In this document: positions 1 to 11,249 of the stretch, piece by piece
Numbering within the stretch: the first letter of the stretch is position 1
How the letters are laid out: every line of letters starts with the position of its first letter
Assembly: GCF_040869045.1 (NCBI RefSeq)
Contig: NC_090324.1
Location: forward strand, 56,573,346-56,637,345
Length of the DNA: 64,000 nucleotides
Origin: Eurosta solidaginis
Lineage: Eukaryota > Arthropoda > Insecta > Diptera > Tephritidae
Reading direction: 5' to 3'
Notes under the pieces: model-generated
Told to the model about the DNA's origin: nothing
What the model saw: only the letters and a program-made list of their open reading frames with translations
The model's database searches: none
Position numbers and translations under genes: made by a program

Positions 1-235
1 CAAGGAAGCTAATGACACCTAATGTTATTGAAAAGGAAATATGAAGTTTTCCATCGCACATATTCATTTATGTAAATACGTTTATATCATCTATGAAAGC
101 TCAAACCACATACAAAACGTTTTCCACTATAGAGGGGTTAGTTGGAACTTTCACCGACGATATTATAGACTACAAATTATACTACCAATGAGCATTAACA
201 GATTGGTTGAGAAGCCACATTTTGATTTAATGAAT

Positions 236-566
236 TCTGTGCAGACGCTGAGGCAACATTGCCCGGCATCTGCCCTGAACTTGTATATCGTAACGAGTGT
301 ATACCAGCGTAGTTATGTGCTGGTGGCATTTGTTGGGACTGTGGCATGTGTGGTGAAATATTTGCTCTGCCTGACTAACCAGCAGCACCATACAATATTT
401 GTGGATTCGGTGTACCTTGATAGCCCAGGCCAGGCATTGAACCTGACATATTACCAGATGGCATACCACCACCAATATATATTCCAGCTACAGGTCCCCT
501 GGCATTCCTATCCAGCGGAATCCTATCAAAATCAACAGCAGCAGATGCAAGCGCAGCAACAGGAAC
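236..566 (-). pseudogene. Met/Gly/Gln-rich low-complexity coding remnant
   Basis: The importin frame runs on into a stretch rich in Gly, Met, Pro, Gln and Asn (GGMPSGNMSGSMPG, then after one TAG stop MPQSQQMPPAHNY). The composition resembles disordered regions of transcription co-activators, but I cannot name the gene. The opposite strand carries a CAG-rich frame ending in a Gln cluster, so the coding strand is not certain. It may be a second host fragment fused to the importin piece. Confidence 0.25.
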
Positions 567-851
567 ACACAACTCAATGACATCATCGAAAGCACAAATG
601 CCCCATTGCCTGTCAGACCATGAATGATTCGGCTCAAGTAGCTGAGCAAAATGTGGTGCTATACGATTGAAGGAGGGCAAAAATTGTGCTTTATTGGTGA
701 CAAATAGTGCATGTGATATATCCACCACTTTTGATAGTATATATGTGTCGGTATCACCCTGTTCGGCCAACTCCTCCTCCACACCATCATCATAATCCTC
801 TTCGTTACGCGCTTGTAAGCGTTTATTTCCACGTTCAAAATGTTCGCCCAT
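567..851 (-). pseudogene. Importin-5 / karyopherin beta-3-like exon fragment
   Basis: About 95 codons match the middle of importin-5 (RanBP5, Karybeta3 in Drosophila), a HEAT-repeat receptor that carries cargo into the nucleus. The recognisable stretch starts with EHFER, continues through DYDDGVEEELAEQ and YILSKVVDISHALF, and ends at SDRQWGICAFDDVIELC, all diagnostic of the family. The full protein is roughly 1,100 residues, so this is under a tenth of it. The frame stays open after FDDVIELC, but the following residues no longer resemble importin. There are no flanking importin exons. I read this as a displaced or captured gene fragment, not a working gene. The family match is strong; how it got here is inference. 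Confidence 0.75.
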
Positions 852-876
852 GCACAGGACTTGTTTTTTTCAACAA

Positions 877-1914
877 CAAAAATCACAAACAGTCATTACA
901 AGGGTTCGGTATCGATAATGTATTTAGTCTTAATTTATGTCAAATTAATGAATATTTCAATGCCCTTACCAGGCTTCTAGATCTTAACATTTTTTGCGAA
1001 GTTAGTGAGCGTGTGAATCCAATTACTCATAAGGACAGGCATCACATACCTCTGATTAAATTTAATTTTTATTATTTTTACCCAGATGCTTCTGAGTACA
1101 GGCTAACTTTTAACTTTTCCTTGTGTGATTTCGACTCTTTTAACAATTTCTTGTTTGAAATAAATTGGGACGAGTTACTTGGCAGTCTTGACACCTCAGA
1201 AAGTTTTTCGGTTTTTAAAAATATTTTGTTCAACCACTGCTTGTATAAGATTCGGGTACGAAAGAAAAAACCTTACAAATTACCGTGGTACTCAAAGGAC
1301 TTAAGTAAACTGAGGAACCTGAAGAAAAAATATTTAAAAAAATTTAAATATACCAAGATTCACACATTCTTTCTAAATATAGGTACTATTTAAGGACTTT
1401 TAATAATTTGAATAAATCCCTCTACAATAATTATATTCGCAATATTGAGGTTAACATAAAATCTAACCCCAAATCTTTTTGGAACTTTATAAAGTCTAAA
1501 AAATCGTGTGCCAGCGTGCCCAAAGAGGTTTTCCTTGATGGCAATTCTGCACAAACCCCAAGTGATGCAGCCAATTTATTTGCAGATTTTTTCAAATCAA
1601 ATTTTACTCTGGATGATAACAATCAACCGCATGATTTTTCAATCAATCAGGACACTTCCCTTAATTTTGGAGCTCTCTGCTTTTCTTCTGAGGATATAAG
1701 TAAAGCCATTGATACACTTAAATCCTCCTCTCAAACAGATGTCGACGGGTTTTCATCCGACTTGCTAAAAAATTGTCCGGCTTTGATTAATCCATTGAGA
1801 CTGATATTCAATAAGTCTCTTATTTCTGGGACCTTCATTGATGATTGGAAGCTCACTTCCATAACGCCCGTTTTCAAGAGCGGTAACAAGAATGATGTCC
1901 GAAACTATAGACCT
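877..1914 (+). pseudogene. LINE-1 endonuclease C-terminus, linker and RT N-terminus
   Basis: The first part (about 877-1393) contains LCQINEYFNALTRLLDLN and the DRHHIPL motif, the C-terminal part of an APE-type endonuclease. It breaks at a TAA (1391-1393). A second open stretch (1408-1929) holds the linker (SFWNFIKSKK) and the start of reverse transcriptase, including DVDGFSSDLLKNC, WKLTSITPVFKSG and NDVRNYRP. RT motif 1 is cut at codon P by the retroelement insertion. The family is Jockey/CR1-like by these motifs; I cannot fix the clade more precisely by eye. Confidence 0.75.
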
Positions 1915-2261
1915 TTGGTGCTTCACTAAGGCTGCCGGGCGAAATATTTACCGACAGTAAATTCATTCCACAGAACCAGTTTGTAAAAAACTTAACAGAT
2001 ATAATGCGATCCATGCGTCCATCGGATACGGCACATCATACAGTTAAAAAGCCTTTTGTCAATTCAAATTTAATGAATTCCACGCATGTTTTTGTTCGAA
2101 ATGATGCGATTTCCCCTGCACTTACTCCACCATATGATGGTCCGCATAAGGTCAAAAAACGTTATTCGAAATTTTACACAATTATTATCAAAGGAAAGCC
2201 AGTCAATGTTTCACTAGATCGTCTAAAGCCAGCATTTTTATCAACTACTTTCGATCAATAG
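1915..2261 (+). pseudogene. Gypsy-type integrase C-terminal domain fragment
   Basis: Reading from GASLRLPGEIF through THVFVRNDAI, PPYDGPHKV and the final VSLDRLKPAF gives the typical C-terminal tail of Ty3/gypsy integrases (a YGTxLRLPGE block, then an SH3-like THVFVR...PYDGP...IDRLKPA domain). The stop at 2259-2261 is natural for the family and is followed by about 60 bp to the LTR. Everything upstream (protease, RT, RNase H, integrase core) is missing. Confidence 0.75.
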
Positions 2262-2320
2262 TCCCACGAATAAATTCAACTAGCTTTAAATTTACTTGCG
2301 CTAGTCTGGCGGGGAAGTAG

Positions 2321-2520
2321 TGTGGCGCCTATACTTGTTGTCAATACACTGTACTTTTTTATTATTTCTTTTGAACAAATATGCTAAGAGTTTTTGTAAA
2401 AATATTGAAAAGATTTTTTTGATTATGAAAAAGTTTAGTTGTTCAGAAAATATTGGTTTGTGTAATAAATTATTTTCTTAAATATATTATTTAAGTGAAT
2501 CCTTTTCTAAGGCACTTAAT
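2321..2520 (+). repeat. Left arm of palindrome: LTR in plus orientation
   Basis: 200 bp beginning TGTGGCGCC, placed as expected for a 3' LTR after the integrase stop and purine tract. It is a perfect reverse complement of 2541-2740 as far as I can check by reading. Confidence 0.8.
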
Positions 2521-2522
2521 TA

Positions 2523-2540
2523 ATCACGTCGGGGTCACCA
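2523..2540 (-). promoter_or_regulatory. tRNA-Trp primer-binding site (minus strand)
   Basis: The minus strand reads TGGTGACCCCGACGTGAT, complementary to the 3' 18 nt of eukaryotic tRNA-Trp including CCA. This is the same PBS class used by avian leukosis-type retroviruses. On the minus strand it follows directly after the LTR at 2740-2541, where a PBS should be. The next base (2522) still matches tRNA position 58. Confidence 0.85.
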
Positions 2541-2740
2541 ATTAAGTGCCTTAGAAAAGGATTCACTTAAATAATATATTTAAGAAAATAATTTATTACA
2601 CAAACCAATATTTTCTGAACAACTAAACTTTTTCATAATCAAAAAAATCTTTTCAATATTTTTACAAAAACTCTTAGCATATTTGTTCAAAAGAAATAAT
2701 AAAAAAGTACAGTGTATTGACAACAAGTATAGGCGCCACA
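2541..2740 (-). repeat. Right arm of palindrome: same LTR inverted
   Basis: Perfect inverted copy of the LTR at 2321-2520, ending GGCGCCACA directly against the target duplication GACCT. Confidence 0.8.
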
Positions 2741-2745
2741 GACCT

Positions 2746-4030
2746 ATATCCAAGCTATCTACGATTTCAAAACTTTTTGAACATGCGGTCAATGCAAAGT
2801 TGAGCTTTGCTGTTAAGTCTCTCATTTCTCCCTATCAGCATGGATTCATCGCTGATTGGTCAACAGTTTCCAATCTAGCTGTATTTAGTGAATACTGCAT
2901 TGACTCCTTTTCATCAGGTTCCCAGGTGGACTGCATTTACACAGATTTTTCAAAAGCTTTCGATAGGGTGTCTCATAGTGTTTTAATTAACAAATTGCGC
3001 CATATCGGGTTTCATTCTTCATTTCTGCTGTGGATAAGTTCCTACTTATGCAACAGGCATTGTGTTGTTACTATTGACGGCGTATCCTCCAGTCCCTTTA
3101 TAGCGACATCTGGTGTTCCCCAGGGAAGTATTTTAGGTCCTTTACTATTCATTTTATTTATTAATGATATTGTTAGTTATTTTTCATTTGCTAAGTGTTT
3201 ACTGTATGCTGATGATTTAAAGTTATTTTCAATAATTAGGGCACCAGAGGATGCCGTGATGTTACAAAACGACATCAATAAGCTACATCTGTGGTGTGAG
3301 AAATATCATCTCTCTTTGAACACGTCTAAATGTTTTCAAATGACCTTGTCTAAGTCCGTTAACATTTTGAATGCAAAATATAGTATATCTAATTGTGATC
3401 TTCAATCCGTTAGTGAGATTAAAGGACCTTGGCGTTATCTTTGATACTAAGTTTTCTTTTACCAACCATATAAATTACATAACTTACAAGCCATACTCCA
3501 TGCTTGGTTTTGTTAGACGCAATAGCTCGAAATTTTCTGATCCCTATACTATCAAACTGCTCTATACATCTTTTATCAGGTCTCGTTTAGAATATGCTGC
3601 TTTTATTTGGAGACCAAGTAATCTTACAGCTATAAACAGAATTGAGAGAATACAGAAGGTTTTTCTGAAATACGCCCTTTGGCCGGTAAACTTCTCAGAA
3701 CCCATCCCTTCTTATTCTGCTCGTCTTATGCTCTTAAGTTTGAAGTCTCTTGAAAGTCGTAGATCAATACTTTGCTTATCCTTCACGTAAGACATTATTA
3801 ACGGGTCCATTGACTGTCCATATTTGTTGGAAAAGATTCATTTCAATGTCCCGCAACGCACTCTCCGGAATTTTTATCCTTTCTATGGTGATAACTTTAG
3901 AACTAACTATGCTAATAATGCCCCTATAAATCGCGCTATTCGTGAGTTTAACTCCCTGAGTAGCACAGTTGCTTTGGACTTGTCGCTCCCTAAAGCTAAT
4001 TTTTTGATAATATTGTATTCAGTTCTATAA
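2746..4030 (+). pseudogene. LINE-1 reverse transcriptase, central and C-terminal part
   Basis: RT resumes immediately after the insertion. Motifs in order: SPYQHGFIADWST, DCIYTDFSKAFDRVSH (motif A, catalytic Asp), SGVPQGSILGPLLFILFINDI (motif B) and YADD at 3205-3216 (motif C). The frame shifts near 3425 and continues from LKDLGVIFD through LEYAAFIWRPS. A stop follows at 3788, and then the remaining C-terminal frame (3824-4030). The catalytic residues are intact but at least two disruptions follow, so no full-length protein is expected. Confidence 0.85.
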
Positions 4031-4150
4031 GTAGTTGGATTCATACGGAACCATAAGTAGATTGTTCTTAATATTTTTAAGTAAATTTTAATTCTAGTCT
4101 GTAAGGATTGTAATCCAAATGCTTAAACAACAATAAATAAATAAATACAT

Positions 4151-5096
4151 AATATATTCTAAAATGTTAATGTATGCTTACGACGTAAAACTTTTTAAGT
4201 CATACGCGTCGGTTGAAGAACGTTCTGTACTCCAGGCGGATTTAAATCGTTTAGTTACTTGGTGTAATGCGAATTTTATGCCGCTCAACATAGAAAAATG
4301 TAAATCCATGTGTTTTTCACGTGGGAACATACAGCCAGCTTCCTACACAATTAATGGCCAAACTCTGGAAAGCGTTGATGTTTTTGTCGACTTGGGAGTT
4401 ACAATGAATTGCAAACTTAGTTTCAACCCTCATATTAATGCCACAGTCAAAAAAGCGAGAGGAGTTTTAGCATTTGTGAAAAGATGGGCAAAAGAGTTTA
4501 GTGATCCTTACGTTACAAAAACCCCTTTTACATCATTGGTGAGGCCGATATTAGAATATGGATCGATAATTTGGAATCCGCGTTATCAAGTTCATGTGGA
4601 CAGACTAGAATCAATTCAAAAACAGTTTTTACTTTTCGCCTTGAGAAATCTGCAATGGGACTCTCCGTATAATCTTCCTCCTTATACTAGTCGATTAAAA
4701 CTAATAAATCTTCCTACTCTTGCAAGTCGTAGAGAAATGCTAGGTGTACTATTTATGGCTAGACTTTTAAATGGACCGATTTCAAGCCCATTTCTTTTGA
4801 ACGAAGTAAACTTGAATGTTCCATGCCGAGTTTCAAGGCATTATAAACCTATAATTCGTAAACAGTGCAGAAGCAATTTCCAACTACACCAACCTTTTCT
4901 ATGTTTGTGTGAAGATTATAACTCTCACTCGAGAATTATTGATGTTTCGGGCTCGCTCTTTGCCATAAAAAAGACGGTCTATCTTCTCTTAATAATTAAA
5001 AAAATTATGTTTATACTTTTAATCTATTGTATTTTGTGAATCTATATTTCTAATATTTATACTTTTAATCTATTGTATTTTGTGAATCTATAATTC
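4151..5096 (+). mobile_element. Second LINE remnant (LINE-2), 5' truncated
   Basis: Abuts the 3' end of LINE-1. It starts within RT at the catalytic motif C region. The frame at 4164-5039 includes LNRLVTWCNANFMPLNIEKC, VFVDLGVTMN and PILEYGSIIWNPRYQ, the post-catalytic thumb and C-terminal region of Jockey-type LINE proteins, ending with MLGVLFMARLLNGPISSP. The motif C box reads YAYD (4173-4184) instead of YADD, so a catalytic Asp is lost. The 3' end carries a ~48-bp tandem duplication (TTTATACTTTTAATC... at 5008 and 5056). Confidence 0.75.
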
Positions 5097-8000
5097 TCAG
5101 CTGACTAGTTTCTCCGTAGCTGAGCTGTTTTATATCTCGGCGCTTAAGAAGACACTGCCTCTCAAAGACTCGGTAACAAAAAAAATTTTAAATAACTCAT
5201 AAATAAGAATTAGGATCAAAAAAAAAAGTATGTATGAATTAAAAAAAAAAAACAAAAACAGGATTAGCCTGGTTTCATCGGGCCACTTGAGGGCAGTGCG
5301 CTGCCGCAACGTCCGAGAAAAATAAAATTGTATTGATGTTTGCTCTGGACCATTAATTTTCGTCATGTTCGCGAAGTTGGACTCTGGCATGACGTTTGGA
5401 TTCCGTGCTTTTTGCTGTTATCTCTAATGTGTTCTGTGAACCTCGTTATTATTTGCCGTCCTGGTTGTAACTGTGTGGGCATCCGCAGGTAAGTATTTAT
5501 AGGCCGTGGCTGCTAAGCGGATGCTCTGAGTTAGTGTTAGTTCTTTGTTTTCGTCCTAGATTGTTCGATGTTTTGAACGCTGTATTAATGTTGTATTTTT
5601 CCACAAGTGATTTTTCATATCCATTGTTTGCAGCAATGTTTTATATTACTTCCCGATCTCTCTTACATGATTCCTGTGTAAGCGGTTTTCTTTCAAGAAT
5701 ATGTAGCAAATGCCTTAATGCAGCATTTTTATGCTGTTGGGATGATTTGATTTATTACGTATTAGTGACGATGGTCGTTGGCTTTCTATATATGTCGTAG
5801 TAAAAACTATTGGCAACTTTATCAATATTTATCGTGAGGTCTAGATAGTTGATTCCTCCGTCTTTTTCGGAACTTTTTGTTGCCCAAAGAAGAAAATGGA
5901 CAATCCCCCCTTTGCAATAACAAATAAATATCATTGATAGTTTTTGTTGCTCCTACTCAACATAATAAACAAAAAACCTGTTCTTAACAAACCGAAGCTA
6001 ATGTAATTTTTTTTCATATAAGCAAACATAGAAAAATTATGTTCTATATGGAAGTATAAATAAATGAACGAGAAGATAATTGGCAAGATGTTGTATAACA
6101 GCAAGATGTTGTGATGGTCATAGTCCGATTTCGTTCATTTTAAATAGCGATCTGAGATGAGTGGTTATAGTCCGATTTCAAATAACAACAAATGAATTTT
6201 TTCAATAATAAATGTGATATTTTAATTAATTTCAAGCATTTGGCATTGATCGCCTGGTATGCTGATATGTAATGCATCAATATATGGCGAAAAAAAAGAT
6301 TAATATTCAAAAATTTATATTTCAAAAACAACGTGCGTTGGCCAATGGATATTTACCCAAGTTGAAATATAAACTGCTGACTCGATATAGAAGAAGTTTA
6401 AACAAAAAACAATAACCATTATTTGAAATATTAATATTGGAAAAAAGTCATAAATTTTTACTATATACTAAAAAAATATTTTTTTTTAACTATATGCAAT
6501 TGTTTATAAATTTATATAAAATTAAAAGTAATAGCGAACATTTCAAAGAAAAAATCATGAGAATCGGTTAATTTTCGACAAAGTTAAACAAAAAAATACG
6601 TTTTTCATTATTTTGACCAAAGAACAACAATTAAAATTTCATCGAAATCAAAAATCATGTCCTGCGCGGACCGAGTGTCTTGAAATGGAATGAGCTTATA
6701 GATATTTTATATCGATAAGATATTTTCTTATCAAGAGATGACATGACATATTTTTAGAGAGTTGCCATACCCAAAATATTGTAAGCATTGTTAGCTTTTA
6801 ATTTACTTAAACCTACTACACTTTACTAATTTTCAAATAAATGCTTTCAAAACACATAAGTACGTACATACTAAAGTACATACCACATACATATATTATA
6901 AAAGCAATCACTTTAAATAAGCAGCCGAAATTTGATTGAAATGCCATTTTTATGTAACACAATATTGTTTTCTCATGATATCGGATGCAATATACAATAC
7001 TTTTAACATGAATTATGATATGTATCTAGTTTACCTGATGTTATCACCTTCTTTATTTCATTCAGTATTTTATTTTGGCTTCTATAAAGTAGGAGGTATT
7101 TATTTTCTATATTACATTAACACTTAAGCAGTTTAAAGAAGTCGCGAAGTCTGTCGTTCCCTGTCGATTTGTGTTTATTTTCAATAACAAAATCACAGGC
7201 TAGCGTCTCGACTGCGACGACAACAATTCCGGCAACGTGTATGGTATAAGTACGAGTATATATTTAGAAACGAAAATGTTCATTAAACAAGCACTAAATG
7301 AGAAAACAGAGTAATACCTGCAACTCGTATGATAGGCATACATATACATTTATAAATGTATTAATACTAGTGTTACATAGAACCATACATATACACATCT
7401 ATAATGTATAAAAGTAACAACGTGTATTGAATAATAAATTAAACGGGATTAAGCGATATTCTGTTGGGTTTTTGCATTCGAACTTCATAGCCACATGAAT
7501 GTTATTTATATCTGTATTTATGTGCATACATTTGTGTTCACGTGAGGACAATTGAGTAGCTAGCTGTTGGCGTAATTACTAAACATATAGGTACTCTCAT
7601 ATTTACAAAAAATTAAATATGTTTATCAATTATAACCGGCAGGTTTACGATGTGGTTTTAAAGACCGTTAGATTTCTTTTTACAAGGAGGGTTAACATAT
7701 TACCTGACAGTGGTTTCAAACACCTTTTGATTTAATCGTAATAGCAACTAGCATTTCCGATATTAAATTATATTAACAAAACCGAAAATTGGAAATAAAT
7801 AACACTCAAAGGCCTGGTAGATCAAAAACTAAGATTTTTCTGCTATTTATTTTGCTTGTGCGCAGTATTGACTCAGTGAATATTATGGTGAAGATGCGAC
7901 TGTTCACATTGGTACAGTGTTGTATAGAAGGGGGAGCTTTGGGGTTAAGTACTCATGTTGGTTTCATATCTGGCGTATATGTCACATTTGTTCTGCATAA

Positions 8001-8789
8001 TGGCGACGCTGTCACATTTCGTTGATCTATTCAACTCATTTTTACACGACGACTTCTTCGTTTCTCAATATGGTGCACTGCAATCCCACAAAAGTGCAGC
8101 ATAATTTACCCTTCTCAAAACGAAAGGTTTACCGGTTCGCCGGTGGATACAACGTGTGAAGTAAGTTTCTTTAGGGTTATTTCTAATAAACTTACTTTGG
8201 TGTATTCCTTTGAATATAAATTAACTGTTCCTTGTGATATGCACACACTAATATATTCTAACAGCAGCACTGTGAAAGAGTGGTACATTTAAGGTTATAT
8301 TCTGACAAGAAAAAGTCAAAATATTTACTGTGGACGAACTTATGTATTGTCGACCTATTTGATGGTAACGTGTTCATGTGGAAAAGAAAACTGTAATAGT
8401 AACAGCTCTATTAACGTTGGATGTATACAAAATTTGTACCAGGCTTTTTGCTGAGTAAACATCTTTGCTATCGTTACGGGGGATTCTGAATGTAATCGTA
8501 AGGTGTAAAGTGCAAACGTACGAAAACTACAAAGTGGTATGTTGTATGTGTATACGTGGTACCGAAAATCGGCATCCACAACAAACATTTGGGTTGTCTG
8601 GGATACACATCCAGGAAAGAAAAAAAAATAATAGATAAGGAAAAAGTTCAGCTCTATGAAAAACTTATATTTGTTAAAATATTAAAACTAAGTACAGTAA
8701 GATCTTAATTAAGGTAGATATACTGGAATAACGATTCGGATATGTTTGCTAAGTGCTGGTGAGTGTAACATTTGGAAATCTTAATACAC
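5097..8789. other. AT-rich DNA without recognisable gene
   Basis: About 3.7 kb. I see oligo-A runs (5178-5256), many short frames without family resemblance, and no transposon protein. An AT-rich stretch from 5900 to 7100 contains ACATAC-type short repeats (around 6857-6900). A slightly more GC-rich patch at 7140-7260 could be a promoter or untranslated exon, but nothing supports a call. Confidence 0.5.
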
Positions 8790-9232
8790 GGCTTTTTACC
8801 CCCTCAAAATGACTCTCCGGCTAATCGCATTAGTCTCCATCCCATTAAAACCTTGAAAGACCTTGGGGTACATTCGAAAACGTTCATCACTAAGTTGGTG
8901 GTAGAGATTCGGTTGATATCATTCCGATTAACGATGATCTGGCTCTGAACGCTGTCATCATCAGGGACTGCGTCAACCTTCAGGTGGCCTCCCCGCCTTC
9001 GTATAGGTAACCACGGGATCATTCAAGGTGACTGCACATGCGAGCTAAGAAAGCGGTTCCAAGTGGGGACCAAATCATATAAATGAATAATACGCAATAT
9101 AAACAGCAGAATAATGAGATTACCTTTAACCCCTTTATTGGACGAAAGTTTCATCGGTCTCCAGAAAGGTCTGACCCACAGGGATTAAGTAAAAATAGTT
9201 CATCGCTAACGCTGAAGAATACGAAGGGAGCG
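8790..9232. other. Unassigned sequence before BEL fragment
   Basis: A 72-codon minus-strand frame (8804-9022) sits in a more balanced-composition patch. I recognise no family. It may be decayed transposon sequence, as its composition is closer to the BEL fragment that follows. Confidence 0.25.
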
Positions 9233-9397
9233 GAAGTAAGATGATGATGTACCCGCCGGTGGACACAGCATCGAAACTGCGATAAGGGCAAGGTATCAGA
9301 TATCATCGGCATTGCAATCGACTGCAAGAATATTCTGCAGGGTATACCGAAGCAGCATTTATTAACAGAGGACTTCTTAGAGTTTGAAGATACTAGT

Positions 9398-10143
9398 ATG
9401 GTTAAATCTCTAGGCATTAAGTGGAACGCGCATTCCGACCTATTCTATTTTACTGCTAAACCTTTTGAGAACAGCGATGCCATCACAAAAAGGGCTATAC
9501 TTTCTGCGATTGCGAAGCTGTTCGACCCTCTTGGCTGGCTGGCACCAGTGATAATTGTAGCTAAGATTATAATGCAAAATATTTGGTTGGAATGCACGGG
9601 TTAGGACGAAGAAGTATCACAAACTACTCTAGATGGTTGGACCGCATTTATGCAAGAACACGGAAAAATCAAGGATATCCGCATACCGCGATGGGTTCAT
9701 TTTACCCCAAAGGACAGCGTCGAAATACACGGATTCAGCGATGCTTCGGAAAAAGCATATACCGCCACTGTTTTCCTGAGGGTACAAACAAAGGATCAAG
9801 TCTTCACCAAAGTGTTGGTGGCCAACACGAGAGTAGCCCCGGATATAACCATATCATTGCCACGACTGGAACTCTGCGGCGCAGTCCTACTTGCAGAAAT
9901 TAAAGATTCGGCCATAGAAAATATGCAACTTTCCAATATTAAAGTAAACCTTTGGACAGACTCGACTATAGTAATGGCATGGAACCGAAAGCCACCATCA
10001 TCGACAAGTAGGAGACAAAGTATGGCGTCACGTAGACTCTGCGTCAAATCCTGCAGATTTGGCGAGCAGAGGCCTCCTCGGCTCGGATTTAATCGACAAT
10101 TCTTTGTGGTGTCAGGAACCTTCTTGGTTACAAGAAGACAATG
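9398..10143 (+). pseudogene. BEL3 RT connection and RNase H domain
   Basis: Contains KRAILSAIAKLFDPLGWLAP, the hallmark block after the RT palm in BEL/Pao. A TAG at 9602-9604 follows, and then (9650 on) RNase H with HGFSDASEKAYTATVFLRV (first catalytic Asp), SLPRLELCGAVLLAE (catalytic Glu) and LWTDSTIVMAW (third Asp). The frame then drifts. Reverse transcription would need RNase H to remove the RNA template, and the catalytic triad is visible. The interrupted frame makes activity unlikely. Confidence 0.8.
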
Positions 10144-10883
10144 AAAATTGGCCAACACAAGAAGAGCATTATAACACAAATATCGAAGAAAAGAGGGTGA
10201 AAGTTCATGCAACATCGGTCGAAAATAACTTTGATATTCTATATAGGTTTTCCGATCTACCAAGGGCTTTGCTGGTGATCTCCTATATTCTTCGATTTTT
10301 CCAGAATACACACCCAACAACTAAAGCCTCCTTTAAAAGGGATTCTCATTCGATAGCCCCGGACGAAATAGAAAAAACAACACAAAAATTGATCACAATA
10401 TGCCAAAGGCAACATTATCAAGAAGAGGACGCAAATTTGAAGTCAGGAAAGCCAATAAATGGTAAGAGTGAGATTGTACCCCTGGACCCATATATAGACG
10501 AAGAACGCATCATTCGAACTGGGGGGCGGACTAGGGCATCCAAAGACATGTCCCATAACGAAAGTCATCCCATTATCCTTCCTTACACTTGCAGGTTATC
10601 CAGACTTATATTTCAATCCTCCCATAAGACCACCCTGCATGGAGGGAACCAGCTGATGCTACGTCATATCCGCACTCAGTACTGGATCCCACGCGTTATA
10701 ATCATGATACGGTCTGTTATCCACAACTGTAAGGTCTGTACCATTTACAGGAAGCGGACACAAACGCAACTCCTGGGGATCCTTCCGAAAGAGCGCACCA
10801 CCTTTATTAGGGCCTTCACCAACACTGTGGTAGATGTCGCGAGACCATTTGATATAAAATCCTGCCGAGGGAGGGGATGCTGA
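10144..10883 (+). pseudogene. BEL3 integrase zinc-binding domain
   Basis: The region after RNase H leads to an H-H-C-C zinc finger: HKTTLHGGNQLMLRHIRTQYWIP, then HNCKVCTIYRK. This HHCC block is the N-terminal integrase domain (integrase_H2C2 type) of BEL/Pao. The integrase core (about 10,884-11,200) survives only as scraps in several frames. Confidence 0.7.
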
Positions 10884-11249
10884 ATTTCAAAAGGATATGT
10901 TTGTCTGTTCGTCTGCTTTTCAACGAAAGCCATCCATCTAGAAGCGACAAACGACCTTAGTAACGGGTCCTTCGTAGCTGCCTTCGCCAGATTTGTATCC
11001 AGACGAGGGTGTCCGAAAAACGTTTACTCCGACAATGGTACTAACTTTGTCGCGATCTTTACGATCCGATTTTAAAGCATTTCTGCGTGAAGCAAAGGAC
11101 GGAACATTGAATAAATATAGCCATCACATTTTATACCGCCAAGCGCTCCTCACATGGAAGGTTTGTGGGAAGCGGGGGTAAAAATTTTTAAGACCCATTT
11201 TTAAAAAGATCGCGATCGATCATAAATATACTCTTGAGGAGTGTACTAC

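Larger units (their letters stand above)
1915..2741 (+). mobile_element. Ty3/gypsy-like remnant with inverted LTR-LTR junction
   Basis: An insert between two copies of GACCT (1910-1914 and 2741-2745) in LINE-1. It holds the 3' end of an integrase frame, a purine-rich tract (around 2308-2320), one LTR in plus orientation, an 18-nt tRNA-Trp-matching segment, and the same LTR inverted. The left boundary is internal to pol, so this is not a normal solo LTR or full element. See the first finding for the palindrome. Confidence 0.75.
877..4150 (+). mobile_element. Jockey/CR1-type LINE (LINE-1), interrupted
   Basis: Non-LTR retrotransposon, 5' truncated inside the endonuclease domain and ending in AATAAATAAATAAATA-type sequence near 4128-4147. 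The order is endonuclease C-terminus, linker, reverse transcriptase, C-terminal region. It is split at 1914/2741 by an LTR-retroelement remnant flanked by the 5-bp duplication GACCT. When the insert is skipped, the RT frame reads straight through (NYRP, then ISKLSTISKLFEHAV). Frameshifts near 3425 and a stop at 3788 show that it is dead. Confidence 0.85.

Noticed and set aside
41..580. 179-codon plus-strand frame with a Gln-rich end
   Set aside because: It overlaps the importin-5 frame region on the opposite strand, has no family resemblance, and its Gln cluster comes from a CAG/CTG-rich stretch.
2523..2540. Genuine tRNA-Trp gene fragment
   Set aside because: Only the final 18-19 nt including the CCA are present. 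CCA is not encoded in eukaryotic tRNA genes, and the position next to an LTR fits a PBS.
7789..8025. 78-codon frame as a small gene
   Set aside because: Non-ATG start, no conserved motif and AT-rich surroundings. Nothing supports expression.
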